Origin: an uncultured Candidatus Saccharibacteria bacterium
Lineage (GTDB): Bacteria > Patescibacteriota > Saccharimonadia > Saccharimonadales > Saccharimonadaceae
Direction: 5' to 3'
Length of the DNA stretch: 54,728 nucleotides
Assembly (NCBI GenBank): GCA_946548715.1
Contig: CAMNPZ010000005.1
Coordinates: forward strand, 1-54,728
The notes beneath the pieces were generated by a model, which did not search any database, was not told the DNA's origin, and was given only the letters and a program-made list of their open reading frames with translations. A program made the translations under genes and the position numbers. Below, one piece after another: positions 1 through 9,779 of this stretch; position 1 is the first letter of the stretch, and every line of letters starts with the position of its first letter.

Positions 1-139
1 TATAAGAAAAAGCAGATTAAGAAGTGATTCTCATATGTTCGTTTATCCTACAGTGTAATACATACTTAATCAGAGTATTGCGTTGGCAAGCCGGGAATGT
101 CGTGTTATAATTAACATAAGTAAGAAAGGATTAATTAAA

Positions 140-739
140 ATGGCAAAAATCAATCGAAGATATATAGACAAACACTGGATGGTGTTTCTAATTCGCGGCG
201 CTGTGGCGGCGATATTTGGAGCGTTTGCGTTATTCCGTGGACCCGTAGAAATGGAGAACACGGTTGCAATATTGGGTGTATTTCTGTTATTTATGGGAAT
301 CATTGATTCCGTTGGCGCACTTTATTGCTCTTCCAAAAAACATGGCTGGATTAATGCCGTTATTGATGCACTGGTCGATGTAGTAGCGGCCGTCGCATTG
401 TTATTTGTGGCAAAAAACGATTTGACGAATAGCGTAATCATCATTTCGATTTATACAATAGTGTCTGGTATTATTGATATATTTCACGGGTTTCTTTCGA
501 CCGTTGACCCAACTGATCGTTTTATCCGAATACTAGCGGGGGTTTGTGGTTGTATTATCGGAGCGGTAATTCTTAACGCTGGAGATTTTGAGATTACTAC
601 CTTCGTGCGGTTCTTTGGTGCTTATATGCTGATTGTGGGGGTCACTAGCTCGATTTATGGAGTGCATAACCGCGCTCAAAACATCGAAGACAAGGTTGCT
701 AGGAAAGAATCTTATAGGAAAAAGAAGTCGAAAAAATAG
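140..739 (+). CDS. DUF308/HdeD-like multi-pass membrane protein
   Basis: ORF with repeated TM hairpins; start moved from 83 to ATG at 140 after AAAGGA and an upstream TATAAT. Confidence 0.6.
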   Translation: MAKINRRYIDKHWMVFLIRGAVAAIFGAFALFRGPVEMENTVAILGVFLLFMGIIDSVGALYCSSKKHGWINAVIDALVDVVAAVALLFVAKNDLTNSVIIISIYTIVSGIIDIFHGFLSTVDPTDRFIRILAGVCGCIIGAVILNAGDFEITTFVRFFGAYMLIVGVTSSIYGVHNRAQNIEDKVARKESYRKKKSKK

Positions 740-784
740 TGTTTACGATGCCCATATGATATAATTGGGTTTTAAGGAGACTTT

Positions 785-1663
785 ATGAAAGCAATAATCA
801 CTGATGCGGGGTTTGCGAGCCGCTATCTACCAATCACTAAAACTATCCCTAAGGCGATGATTCCAATCGGAGCAAAGCCAGTAATGCAACTTTGCGTAGA
901 AGAATGCGTCGAAGCCGGAATTGATGAAATAATCATTGTGGCAACGCCAAATACTAAGGCTAAAGAGATTTATGATGATTATTTTCATAGTAAAGCGGAA
1001 AATGTAAAAGCTTTACTTGAGAAGCAAGGCAAGACGGAACGATTTGAACCGGTTGAGAAAGTATTGAATTTTCCTAACATTATTGTCATCGAACAGGATC
1101 CGAGTTTACCTTATGGAAACGGGTCACCGATTGTTTCGGCAAAAGATTATGTAAAGGATGACGAAGCTTTCGTGGTGCTGTATTCCGATGACCTAATTCT
1201 AGGAAATAGCGACGTCAAAACTTTGATTGAGACTTACCGAGCACACCCAGAAGCGAAAGCAGTAATCGCGGCGCAAGAAATGCCTGAATCGGTCTGGAAC
1301 AAATATGGCATGATTGCCCTCAAGGAAAATGGAACCTTAAGCCACATCGTTGAGAAACCCAAGACACCAGATTTGTCACCGAGCAACTTAACATCATACG
1401 GACGATATCTATTAACACCAGAGGTATTCGATTACCTCGTGCCATCTAATACCGGACTGGATGGTGAACTATGGACCGTGGATGCTATTACGCGGTTAGC
1501 TGAACATGGCGATGTGATTGTGGCTCGAAGCCAAGGGCACTGGATTACAACTGGTGATCCGAAGAATTATTTCTTAGCTCATTTGGAATACGTACTACGG
1601 GAAACTGATTATGCGGATGACGTGCGGAAAATAGTGTATAATAACGATAAGGAGGATAAATAA
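785..1663 (+). CDS. galU: UTP--glucose-1-phosphate uridylyltransferase-like nucleotidyltransferase
   Basis: MKAIITDAGFASRYLPITKTIPKAMIPIGAKPVMQ N-terminus typical of GalU; SD AAGGAG; TGATATAAT upstream. Confidence 0.85.
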   Translation: MKAIITDAGFASRYLPITKTIPKAMIPIGAKPVMQLCVEECVEAGIDEIIIVATPNTKAKEIYDDYFHSKAENVKALLEKQGKTERFEPVEKVLNFPNIIVIEQDPSLPYGNGSPIVSAKDYVKDDEAFVVLYSDDLILGNSDVKTLIETYRAHPEAKAVIAAQEMPESVWNKYGMIALKENGTLSHIVEKPKTPDLSPSNLTSYGRYLLTPEVFDYLVPSNTGLDGELWTVDAITRLAEHGDVIVARSQGHWITTGDPKNYFLAHLEYVLRETDYADDVRKIVYNNDKEDK

Positions 1664-1666
1664 TAA

Positions 1667-1951
1667 ATGAACGTAGCGGAATGGATATTGGTTGCAATTC
1701 TTAGCATGACACTTTTGGTGTTTTTAGTGATGGGGATTGTGCTAGTTGTGAAGCTGATTGGGCTGAGCGATGAGATTAAAGAAGTAATCGTTGAGGGGCA
1801 AGACATCGCTAAGAATGCGAACGGCATCGTCAATAACGTCAAAGGTATGACTTCAATTGGCGGAACGGTCGAAATGTTTGTTGATAAATATATTAACCCA
1901 AGATTAAAAGAAAAGAAGAAGGAAGGAGAGAAGAAAAATGGCGGAAAATAA
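1667..1951 (+). CDS. small membrane-anchored hypothetical protein
   Basis: N-terminal TM followed by charged tail; SD AAGGAGG; operonic with neighbours. Confidence 0.6.
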   Translation: MNVAEWILVAILSMTLLVFLVMGIVLVVKLIGLSDEIKEVIVEGQDIAKNANGIVNNVKGMTSIGGTVEMFVDKYINPRLKEKKKEGEKKNGGK

Positions 1952-2252
1952 CAAAAAAGGTGGTGCAGGCAAATTTATGCTTGGAGCGGCACTTGGTGCG
2001 CTAGCTGGAATATTTGCAGGAAAATGCGTGTCGAAGAAGCTAGAAGAGGATGGCGAGGAAATTGACGACAGAATTGATGATATTGAAGAAGATATCGAGG
2101 AGAATATCGACGACGCGGCAGAATGGGCTGAAGAAAAGGCTGACGATATCAAGGAAAAGGCTGGCGAGGCTAAGAAAAAGGCAACAACTGTAGCCAAAGA
2201 AGCCAAGAAAACCGTCAAAGATACCGCAAAGACCATCAAGAAATCGAAGTAG
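1938..2252 (+). CDS. YtxH-like small protein (Gly/Ala-rich N-terminal helix, charged coiled tail)
   Basis: KFMLGAALGALAGIFAG then acidic/lysine-rich helix; SD GGAGAG; overlaps previous ORF by 14 nt. Confidence 0.6.
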   Translation: MAENNKKGGAGKFMLGAALGALAGIFAGKCVSKKLEEDGEEIDDRIDDIEEDIEENIDDAAEWAEEKADDIKEKAGEAKKKATTVAKEAKKTVKDTAKTIKKSK

Positions 2253-2288
2253 TAGTTTATAAACTTCGCTTTGTGATATAATTTTAGT

Positions 2289-5200
2289 ATGACAGTGGAG
2301 TTAAAACCTAGTGATTTCGTGCATTTGCATAACCATACGCACTATTCGCTTTTGGATGGGCTGACGAAGATTCCGGAACTCGTGCAATATGTGAAGGAAC
2401 AGGGAATGGAAGCCGTGGCGGTAACCGACCACGGTACTATGTCGGGGCTCGTGGAGCTTTATAAGGAATGTAACGACGCTGGAATTAAACCACTGCTCGG
2501 ACTAGAATCTTACGTTGCGGCACGCAAGAAGACTGATAAGGACCCGGCGCACGACAAGCAGAGATTTCATATTACTTTGATTGCGATGAATAACAAAGGA
2601 TATGAGAACTTGTGTCGGATTATGTCGGCGGCGGAGATTGATGGTAAATACTACAAGCCGCGTACTGACCACGAAGATTTGGAGAAATATAGTGAGGGGG
2701 TGATTTGCCTGTCGGGCTGTATGGGTTCGGAGATTTCTGAGGCAATACGAGCAGGCGATGATGAGAAGGCGCTTGAGCTAATCGACTGGTACCGAAATGT
2801 TTATAAAGATCGGTTCTACCTCGAGATGCAGGACCATGGCCATCCAAAATCCACCACGCATTCCGCGGAACAAAAGAAAATCAACGACTGGCATATGGCG
2901 CACGCCAAGGAACTGGGGCTGCCTTTGGTGGTAACTTGCGATGCGCACTATTTGAAGAAGGAAGATCAAGATGCACACGAAGTACTGCTTTGTATCGGTA
3001 CGGCGGGGAACTTGTCGGACAAGAACCGGTTTTCTTTGAAGGATTATGATTTGCATGTAATACCGGCACAGGAGATTATCGAGCATTGGCAGGATACTTG
3101 CCCGGAAGCAGTTTTAAATACAAAGCGAATTGCAGAACGTTGCAACGTAGATTTGCAGCTCGGACGGATTTTGATTCCGAAGTTTCCGATTCCAACCGAC
3201 GAGGACGAAAAGACTTACTTGGACCGGTTGGTGTTCCAGGGATTAGTGTACCGCTATGGCGGAAAGACGTTGCAGGAAGCTTCGGAGATACCAGTGCCGG
3301 AGTGCCGAAAGATACTGGAAGAGGCCGACAAGGAGCGTGACGAGGCACACAAAGTACTGCCGCGGATTGACTATGAGCTTTCCGTGGTGGACAAGATGGG
3401 CTATAATGGATATTTCTTGATTGTACAAGACTTCATCAACTGGGGGAAGTCGCAGAGAATTGTGTATGGACCGGGACGTGGCTCAGCAGCTGGGTCGATT
3501 CTAGCGTATGCGCTGCGTATTACAGAGCTTGACCCGCTGAAGTACGATTTACTATTTGAGCGGTTCTTGAATCCGGACCGGATTAGTATGCCAGATATTG
3601 ATACCGATATTCAGGATACGCGACGCGATGAGGTGATTCAATATTGTTCGGACAAATATGGGTTCAACCGGGTGTCAAATATTGCGACGTTTGGTAAAAT
3701 GATGGCCAAAAACGCAGTACGCGACGTAGCGCGAGTGCTCGAAGTACCGTATGCGGAAGCCGACAGGCTGGCGAAGATGGTGCCAGATCCGGTGATGGGG
3801 CACCATGTGAAACTAGCCGATGCGATTAAAGACGTGCCGGATTTGAAGCAAGAATACGAAACCAACCCGACCTCGAAGGAGGTGATTGATTTTGCTTCGC
3901 GGCTTGAAGGAACGATTCGCAACCACGGCGTGCACGCCTGTGGCGTGATTATTGCGCCGGATGATTTGGTGAAGTTCCTGCCGCTTGAAGTCTCGGCCAA
4001 GGGGCCGATTGCGGCACAATTCCCGATGGGGCAGGTAGAGGAAATTGGACTACTCAAAATGGACTTCTTGGGACTATCAAACTTGTCGGTGATTAATAAT
4101 GCACTCCGGATGATTCGGAAGGTTTACCATAATGATATTGATATGTATTCGCTACCACTAGATGACGAGAAGACCTACGAATTATTACAACGGGCAGAGA
4201 CGACTGGCGTATTCCAGCTAGAATCGGCGGGGATGAAAAGATATCTGCGTGACCTCAAGGCATCGTCGTTTGAGGATATTATCGCTATGGTAGCCTTGTA
4301 TCGTCCGGGACCGATGCAGTTTATCGATTCATTTATTCGACGCAAACATGGCGAGGAACCGATTACTTACCTACATCCAGGGCTGGAGAATTCTCTGAAA
4401 AACACTTACGGGATTATGATTTACCAAGAGCAGTTCATGCAGATTTCGAAGGAATGGTGCGGGTTTACTGGTGGTCAGGCAGATACTTTGCGAAAGGCGG
4501 TGGGAAAGAAAAAGATTGACATGATGAAGAAAGTAAAACCGCAGTTCATCGAGGGTGCCGTAAAGATTGGTGGGGCGACCGAGGAGATTGCGGAGACTTT
4601 CTGGGCGCAGCTGCTGGATTTCGCGAACTACTGTTTCAACAAGTCGCACGCAGCGTGTTATGCGCTGGTGGCATACTGGACGGCGTATCTGAAGGCGCAC
4701 TATCCAGATGCATTCATGGCGGCATTGATGACGGCAGATATGCGGTGGACTGACCGGCTTGCGATTGAGATTGCCGAGTGCAAACGTATGGGAATCAAGG
4801 TGCTAGGGCCGGACATTAATCAGTCGTATGGTGATTTTGGTATTGTGGGTGGCGAGAAGACGATTCGGTTCGGGCTATCTGGCGTAAAGGGAATCGGTAA
4901 GGCTTTGATTGAGGAGATTGTAATCCCGGAGCGCGATAAAAACGGGCCATTCAAATCGGTGTGTGATTTTGCTAAGCGAGTAGATTCGACGAAGTTTAAT
5001 AAGAAGGCGTGGGAGAGCGCAATCAAGACAGGAGCATTTGATAGTTTCGGACATACGCGGTCGGATTTGCTATACAATCTCGAAGCAGTGCAGGCGTATG
5101 GATCGAAAATCCAAAAAGACGTAGGATCGGGACAAACTGATCTCTTCGGCATGATGGGCGAAGCGGGGGCGATTCCAGAAGTAGAAATCAAGCCAGCGCC

Positions 5201-6032
5201 TGTCCAGCACCCGGAAAAAGAGCAGTTATTGTGGGAGCGAGATCTGATGGGACTATACCTGTCGGCACATCCTTTGGATAAGTACGATACATACTTCGAA
5301 GAGCAGACGCACCCGATGTCGCTGGTATCGGCGGAAAATGATGGGAAGATGGTAACAGTGGGCGGAATTATTACAGCGGTGCGGACGATTCTGACGAAGA
5401 AGGGCGACAAAATGGCTTTCATTAAGATGGAGAACAAGACCGACGAGATAGAGTTTATCGTGTTCCCGAGCGTATTTGCCGAGCATGGAGCGAAATTGGC
5501 GGTCGATAACGTAGTGCGAGTAAAAGGTAAGGTGAATGCGAAGGATAAGGATGGTAATATTACTTCCGATGTGAAATTACTGGCCGAAGTAGTAGAACTG
5601 GTGTCAGATGAAGTATTGGAGTCATATGAATCGACGGGTACGAAGCTAGCGGCACCAGCAGCGGCGCCCGAAAAGAATTTCCGTCGCCGTTCGCGCGTTT
5701 CGGCGGAGCGGGTATCTAATAATGGGGGTGGCGGAAGTAGTGGAGGTTCGTCGTCGGCGATTATTGACGAGCCGCGCGTACTGAAGAAACCGCCGAAAGA
5801 TCCACGCAAGGAACGGTTGTATATTTTAGTTGAAGATGCGTCGGACACGGAGACTTTGACCGCGATACGAAGACTAGCGGATATTTATGTTGGTATGCAG
5901 GAAGTGGTGCTGGTATTGAAGGATGAAGAATCAAAACGGCCGCTTCGGATGCCGTTTCGGGTGGATGCCTCAAAAGAACTCACCGATAAGCTGTCGGAAC
6001 TCGTCGGTGAGAGTAATGTGAAGGTTTGCTAG
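2289..6032 (+). CDS. dnaE: DNA polymerase III subunit alpha
   Basis: PHP domain (FVHLHNHTHYSLLDG), polymerase motifs (PDIDTDIQDTRRDEVI, FNKSHAACYALVAYWTAYLKAHYP), OB domain. Confidence 0.97.
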   Translation: MTVELKPSDFVHLHNHTHYSLLDGLTKIPELVQYVKEQGMEAVAVTDHGTMSGLVELYKECNDAGIKPLLGLESYVAARKKTDKDPAHDKQRFHITLIAMNNKGYENLCRIMSAAEIDGKYYKPRTDHEDLEKYSEGVICLSGCMGSEISEAIRAGDDEKALELIDWYRNVYKDRFYLEMQDHGHPKSTTHSAEQKKINDWHMAHAKELGLPLVVTCDAHYLKKEDQDAHEVLLCIGTAGNLSDKNRFSLKDYDLHVIPAQEIIEHWQDTCPEAVLNTKRIAERCNVDLQLGRILIPKFPIPTDEDEKTYLDRLVFQGLVYRYGGKTLQEASEIPVPECRKILEEADKERDEAHKVLPRIDYELSVVDKMGYNGYFLIVQDFINWGKSQRIVYGPGRGSAAGSILAYALRITELDPLKYDLLFERFLNPDRISMPDIDTDIQDTRRDEVIQYCSDKYGFNRVSNIATFGKMMAKNAVRDVARVLEVPYAEADRLAKMVPDPVMGHHVKLADAIKDVPDLKQEYETNPTSKEVIDFASRLEGTIRNHGVHACGVIIAPDDLVKFLPLEVSAKGPIAAQFPMGQVEEIGLLKMDFLGLSNLSVINNALRMIRKVYHNDIDMYSLPLDDEKTYELLQRAETTGVFQLESAGMKRYLRDLKASSFEDIIAMVALYRPGPMQFIDSFIRRKHGEEPITYLHPGLENSLKNTYGIMIYQEQFMQISKEWCGFTGGQADTLRKAVGKKKIDMMKKVKPQFIEGAVKIGGATEEIAETFWAQLLDFANYCFNKSHAACYALVAYWTAYLKAHYPDAFMAALMTADMRWTDRLAIEIAECKRMGIKVLGPDINQSYGDFGIVGGEKTIRFGLSGVKGIGKALIEEIVIPERDKNGPFKSVCDFAKRVDSTKFNKKAWESAIKTGAFDSFGHTRSDLLYNLEAVQAYGSKIQKDVGSGQTDLFGMMGEAGAIPEVEIKPAPVQHPEKEQLLWERDLMGLYLSAHPLDKYDTYFEEQTHPMSLVSAENDGKMVTVGGIITAVRTILTKKGDKMAFIKMENKTDEIEFIVFPSVFAEHGAKLAVDNVVRVKGKVNAKDKDGNITSDVKLLAEVVELVSDEVLESYESTGTKLAAPAAAPEKNFRRRSRVSAERVSNNGGGGSSGGSSSAIIDEPRVLKKPPKDPRKERLYILVEDASDTETLTAIRRLADIYVGMQEVVLVLKDEESKRPLRMPFRVDASKELTDKLSELVGESNVKVC

Positions 6033-6088
6033 AAATATGGCTCGGACCAGCACTCTTCATCGTATGATATGATAGAATTGAAACATTA

Positions 6089-7285
6089 TTAGCGGTTGCG
6101 AGGCTGGATTGTTTTATATCGTTCAGCCTTACCTTCACGTTCAAGTGCTCTCAATGATTTAACTTCCGAGATTAATGTCCGATATTTAGGGTCCTGTCTT
6201 CGGTAAATGTCAGAAACAAGTTCATATAGTTCCATTCTGAGCTTGCGAATCTGGTGTGCTTTTTCTTGCTGAGGAAGGTCAGAGTTGCGGCAATCCTTAA
6301 TTTGTTCCAGTAATTGTTTGCGTTTTTCTTTCGCTTCAAGAATCGCTTTATCATCATCTGAAAGAACAGTATTATTTGAGGCAAGTGCTATTATACTGGG
6401 TTGAAGTGGGCATCGTTCAGCAGCGCGCGCCAGAGCAGACCAAAGTTTTTTGTCGATGTATTGCAACTTAGCCCTCGCATCATCGATAATTCGATTATCT
6501 CTGCCGTTATGCTCTGGAAGCATTGCTAAGGCCAGTCGATTCTGTTCAAAGATTTCCGAAAGAACTATAAAGCGAGCCTTGTCATTAAAGAATCGCAGGA
6601 AATTCTTTGCTTCTTGTAGGCGTTTTGGATTAAGGGATTCTTGGTCTGGGCTTTTTATGTAGTCATAATGATGTCTGTATGTTTTAACAGTATTCTCGTC
6701 TATATTCATAGCAATACAATAATGTGGAACATTCGACTCTCTTGCAAGCAAGGTGCCGTCTTCCAAGTAGGAATAGTCTAGTCCCGAGAAACCGAATGGA
6801 AGGTTTTTGCGAGAGTCATTAGTGGTCCTGAGGAGCTTCGTGCGAATCTCGTCGTCATTTAGCGTGACGTCAAAACCCATATAAGCTTGTTCGCCGCCGT
6901 CAAAGTCACTGATTCTTACAGCGCAGTCGATACGATTCACCACATCGTCGTAGCCAATACCATTAACATTAGCGGTATAGACGGGTGAAACCATGAATGG
7001 AATATGGCCAGTGCGACTAGGAACGTCGCCTAGCCATTTACCTTCGACAAAACCATGTGCTGCGATAGCCTCGAATTGCGACGCTAGCCAGCCTTTATCG
7101 CTAAAATCCTTTTGTCTTTCCTCTAGATATTGTTTGTCTCTTTCTACCACGTTGTTGTTGCGCGAATCCTTAAAATCATCCATAGTCTTAAGGCTCGCAG
7201 TTATAGCCATGTGTCCATAACGCCGGACCGAATCTTCGGATGGTTTTTCTGCTTTGGGCTGTTCTATATTGTTTATTCTTTCCAT
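6089..7285 (-). CDS. hypothetical protein
   Basis: 398-aa ORF; SD AGGAGA and TGCTATAAT upstream on minus strand. Confidence 0.6.
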   Translation of the reverse strand: MERINNIEQPKAEKPSEDSVRRYGHMAITASLKTMDDFKDSRNNNVVERDKQYLEERQKDFSDKGWLASQFEAIAAHGFVEGKWLGDVPSRTGHIPFMVSPVYTANVNGIGYDDVVNRIDCAVRISDFDGGEQAYMGFDVTLNDDEIRTKLLRTTNDSRKNLPFGFSGLDYSYLEDGTLLARESNVPHYCIAMNIDENTVKTYRHHYDYIKSPDQESLNPKRLQEAKNFLRFFNDKARFIVLSEIFEQNRLALAMLPEHNGRDNRIIDDARAKLQYIDKKLWSALARAAERCPLQPSIIALASNNTVLSDDDKAILEAKEKRKQLLEQIKDCRNSDLPQQEKAHQIRKLRMELYELVSDIYRRQDPKYRTLISEVKSLRALEREGKAERYKTIQPRNR

Positions 7286-7316
7286 ACTATTCTCCTGGGG
7301 TTATTATAGCACAAAA

Positions 7317-7336
7317 AGCCCCTCCGAAGAGAGGCT
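7317..7336 (-). terminator. Rho-independent terminator of the 7344-7670 gene
   Basis: minus strand AGCCTCTC-TTCG-GAGGGGCT followed by TTTTT. Confidence 0.7.
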
Positions 7337-7343
7337 ACAAAAA

Positions 7344-7670
7344 CTAACAGTAATCATCATAATCATCGTCGTCGACGACGCGATGATCGAAGAGGAACCT
7401 CGTAATGGATTCCTTTATCATCTCGCTCGTATGATAATGAAGAATTGTAGGATTGATTACTAAGGTAATCACGCCCCAGTAAAGCTCCGACAAGTTCAAT
7501 GTAACGGCTGCATTGGTCTCGCACTGCAGCGTTTTTGCAAATTCCTTTGTTTCATCCTGCTCAACCTCGAAGTACTCCGGGTTGAAGAAGAAGAGCGTCA
7601 TGTTTTCACCGACTTCCTGAATCGTGAAATCGTCGCGCCCTTCAATCATGAATCCCTTATACTCCTTCAT
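7344..7670 (-). CDS. hypothetical protein with acidic C-terminus (VVDDDDYDDYC)
   Basis: ORF; start moved to M11 (AAAGGTGG SD, 6-nt spacing). Confidence 0.55.
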   Translation of the reverse strand: MKEYKGFMIEGRDDFTIQEVGENMTLFFFNPEYFEVEQDETKEFAKTLQCETNAAVTLNLSELYWGVITLVINPTILHYHTSEMIKESITRFLFDHRVVDDDDYDDYC

Positions 7671-7873
7671 CTTTGCCCACCTTTCTAAAAACAGGTCCAC
7701 ATCGTTACTCTGATTAATGGATCCGCTGCGTCGCGTTACTTGAGTTTATATCCTGACTCAGCAATATCCGAGCTTTCCGCTCGTGAACACTGCCGAGTCG
7801 GTTTACTGCTAAAAACTAAAACGTACTCGCCCTTCACCTCCCCTCGGAATATTGATTATTGGCGTATTCGCGT

Positions 7874-7902
7874 ATTATAGCATACATTATGAATATTGTC
7901 AA
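7874..7902 (-). promoter_or_regulatory. perfect sigma70-type promoter TTGACA-N17-TATAAT
   Basis: revcomp: TTGACA (7902-7897), 17-nt spacer, TATAAT (7879-7874). Confidence 0.8.
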
Positions 7903-7965
7903 TATTTACGCGTTACAGATTAGCCACGCGCTTGCCTCGAATAGAAATGCTGGTATAATACAATT

Positions 7966-8382
7966 ATGAAGAAGAAGCAGGTGCCAGATATGGTTACGGT
8001 GAATCGAAAAGCAAAATTCGATTATGTTCTTGGTGACGAATTAACAGTAGGAATGGTTTTGACCGGGCCGGAGGTACGTGCAATTCGCGACCACCATGTG
8101 CAACTTAAAGGTTCTTATGTAACGATACGCGAAGGGGAGCTGTGGTTATATGGACTAACTCTGGGAGCAGAAACGGCGCAGAATATCAAGTTGTTAGCAA
8201 CGCGGAGACAAATCACAGAGTTAGAGCGCGAGAAAGTAGCTGGTTCAACAATTGTGCCAGTGAGATTATTAGGCGGCAGTCGCCATATTAAATTAGTGAT
8301 TGCAGTCGGGCGCGGGAAAAAGAAATACGACAAAAGGGAAACAATTAAGAAACGCGATATAGAAAGAGGGAGATACACCTAA
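7966..8382 (+). CDS. smpB: SsrA-binding protein
   Basis: NRKAKFDYVLGDELTVGMVLTGPEVRAIRD...VRLLGGSRHIKLVIAVGRGKKKYDKRETIKKRD. Confidence 0.92.
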   Translation: MKKKQVPDMVTVNRKAKFDYVLGDELTVGMVLTGPEVRAIRDHHVQLKGSYVTIREGELWLYGLTLGAETAQNIKLLATRRQITELEREKVAGSTIVPVRLLGGSRHIKLVIAVGRGKKKYDKRETIKKRDIERGRYT

Positions 8383-8460
8383 AAGGCAAATCTCCCTATA
8401 TTATCGTACGCTAGCTATACCTTAACGATGTTTTAATGTCAAGTTATCAAACAGAGGCGG

Positions 8461-8871
8461 CTAGATTTGATTTAGCTCGTCAAAGAATGGTTTTTGCTTA
8501 TCATATTCTTCAACGGCGCCGCCTTCTTCCGTGTGGGCGTCTTCTCTCATAATTCTGGCCTTGCGAAGCATCTTCCATGCTTCTTCCTCCTTACCCGCTA
8601 ACATTAAATCCCTAGCCTCTTTTTTTAGTTTTTCAGTCTCAGTCTCTAGTATATCTCCAGCCATTGCCATTGCGTGAGCTTTATTCGGGTCTTCTTCGCG
8701 CTTGCCTGGCTGATATGCCTCCATAGCTTTCTTTTTCGCTTCGCTTCGATCGAGCATTTCATAAAAGTCTATTGGCCCCGAAGTTGTAATTTTTCTACCT
8801 CGCTCTCGATGGTCCTCCCTCTGTTGAGTAAGATCTTCTGCATCATCATTAGCTAGTTTTTCTCCTGACAT
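8461..8871 (-). CDS. hypothetical charged coiled-coil protein
   Basis: ORF with AAAGGAGGT SD. Confidence 0.55.
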   Translation of the reverse strand: MSGEKLANDDAEDLTQQREDHRERGRKITTSGPIDFYEMLDRSEAKKKAMEAYQPGKREEDPNKAHAMAMAGDILETETEKLKKEARDLMLAGKEEEAWKMLRKARIMREDAHTEEGGAVEEYDKQKPFFDELNQI

Positions 8872-8994
8872 ATATACCTCCTTTGAAGTTTATTAAATTA
8901 TAAATATAATTATAAAGTTTCCCAATAGACTACGTCAATAGCTGGAGTGGTTTTTGCAATGATATTGAGTAGCGAAATGTGATACAATTATTCT

Positions 8995-9777
8995 ATGAGG
9001 ATTTTTTCTTGGAATGTGAATGGGCTACGGGCAGTGATTCGGAAGGGGGCTTTGCAAGAATTTATTGATGGTTATGCGCCGGATATCCTTTGCTTGCAGG
9101 AGACAAAGGCGAAACAGGGACAGGCGGAGGTGGATTTGCCGGAATATGAGGAGATTTGGAATTCGGCGGAGCGGCCAGGATATGCGGGGACAGCGATTTT
9201 TACGAAGATAAAACCATTGTCGGTGAAATATGGGTTACCGACGGAAATAGAGATGAATGATGAATATGGCAATCCTTTGAGTGAGGGGAGGGTACTAACA
9301 GCGGAGTTTTCTGAGTTTTTTCTAGTAGATGTGTACACGCCAAATTCGAAAAACGGCTTGGAGCGACTAGGACTGCGCGCAGAGAAATGGGATAAGGAGT
9401 TTCTGCGGTATTTGAAGGAATTGGAGCAAGTGAAGCCGGTCGTGGTCTGTGGCGATTTCAACGCGGCACACGAGGAAATTGATATCGCGAGACCAAAAAC
9501 GAACCATCATTCGGCAGGGTTCACCGACGAAGAGCGACAGGGAATTACGAATATGATTGACGCTGGATTCGTGGACACTTTTCGGGCATTACATCCAGAT
9601 GAAGTGCGGTATACTTGGTGGTCGCATTGGGGCCAGGCGCGAGCAAATAATGTGGGGTGGCGAATTGATTATTTCTTCGTATCATATGGGCTGATGCCAC
9701 GAGTGGACAAGGCAGAGATTCATGAGGATGTGATGGGGTCGGACCATTGTCCGGTGTCGATTGAACTGGAGGTGTAA
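8995..9777 (+). CDS. xth: exodeoxyribonuclease III
   Basis: MRIFSWNVNGLRA, DILCLQETKA, GDFNAAHEEIDIARP, GSDHCPVSIEL. Confidence 0.93.
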   Translation: MRIFSWNVNGLRAVIRKGALQEFIDGYAPDILCLQETKAKQGQAEVDLPEYEEIWNSAERPGYAGTAIFTKIKPLSVKYGLPTEIEMNDEYGNPLSEGRVLTAEFSEFFLVDVYTPNSKNGLERLGLRAEKWDKEFLRYLKELEQVKPVVVCGDFNAAHEEIDIARPKTNHHSAGFTDEERQGITNMIDAGFVDTFRALHPDEVRYTWWSHWGQARANNVGWRIDYFFVSYGLMPRVDKAEIHEDVMGSDHCPVSIELEV

Positions 9778-9779
9778 AA

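Noticed and set aside
4820-5848. 342-aa ORF antisense to dnaE
   Set aside because: Mirror of a highly codon-biased real gene; no SD or promoter; dnaE motifs are unambiguous on the other strand.
7671-7960. tmRNA gene next to smpB
   Set aside because: No tRNA-like 3' end or tag ORF recognised.
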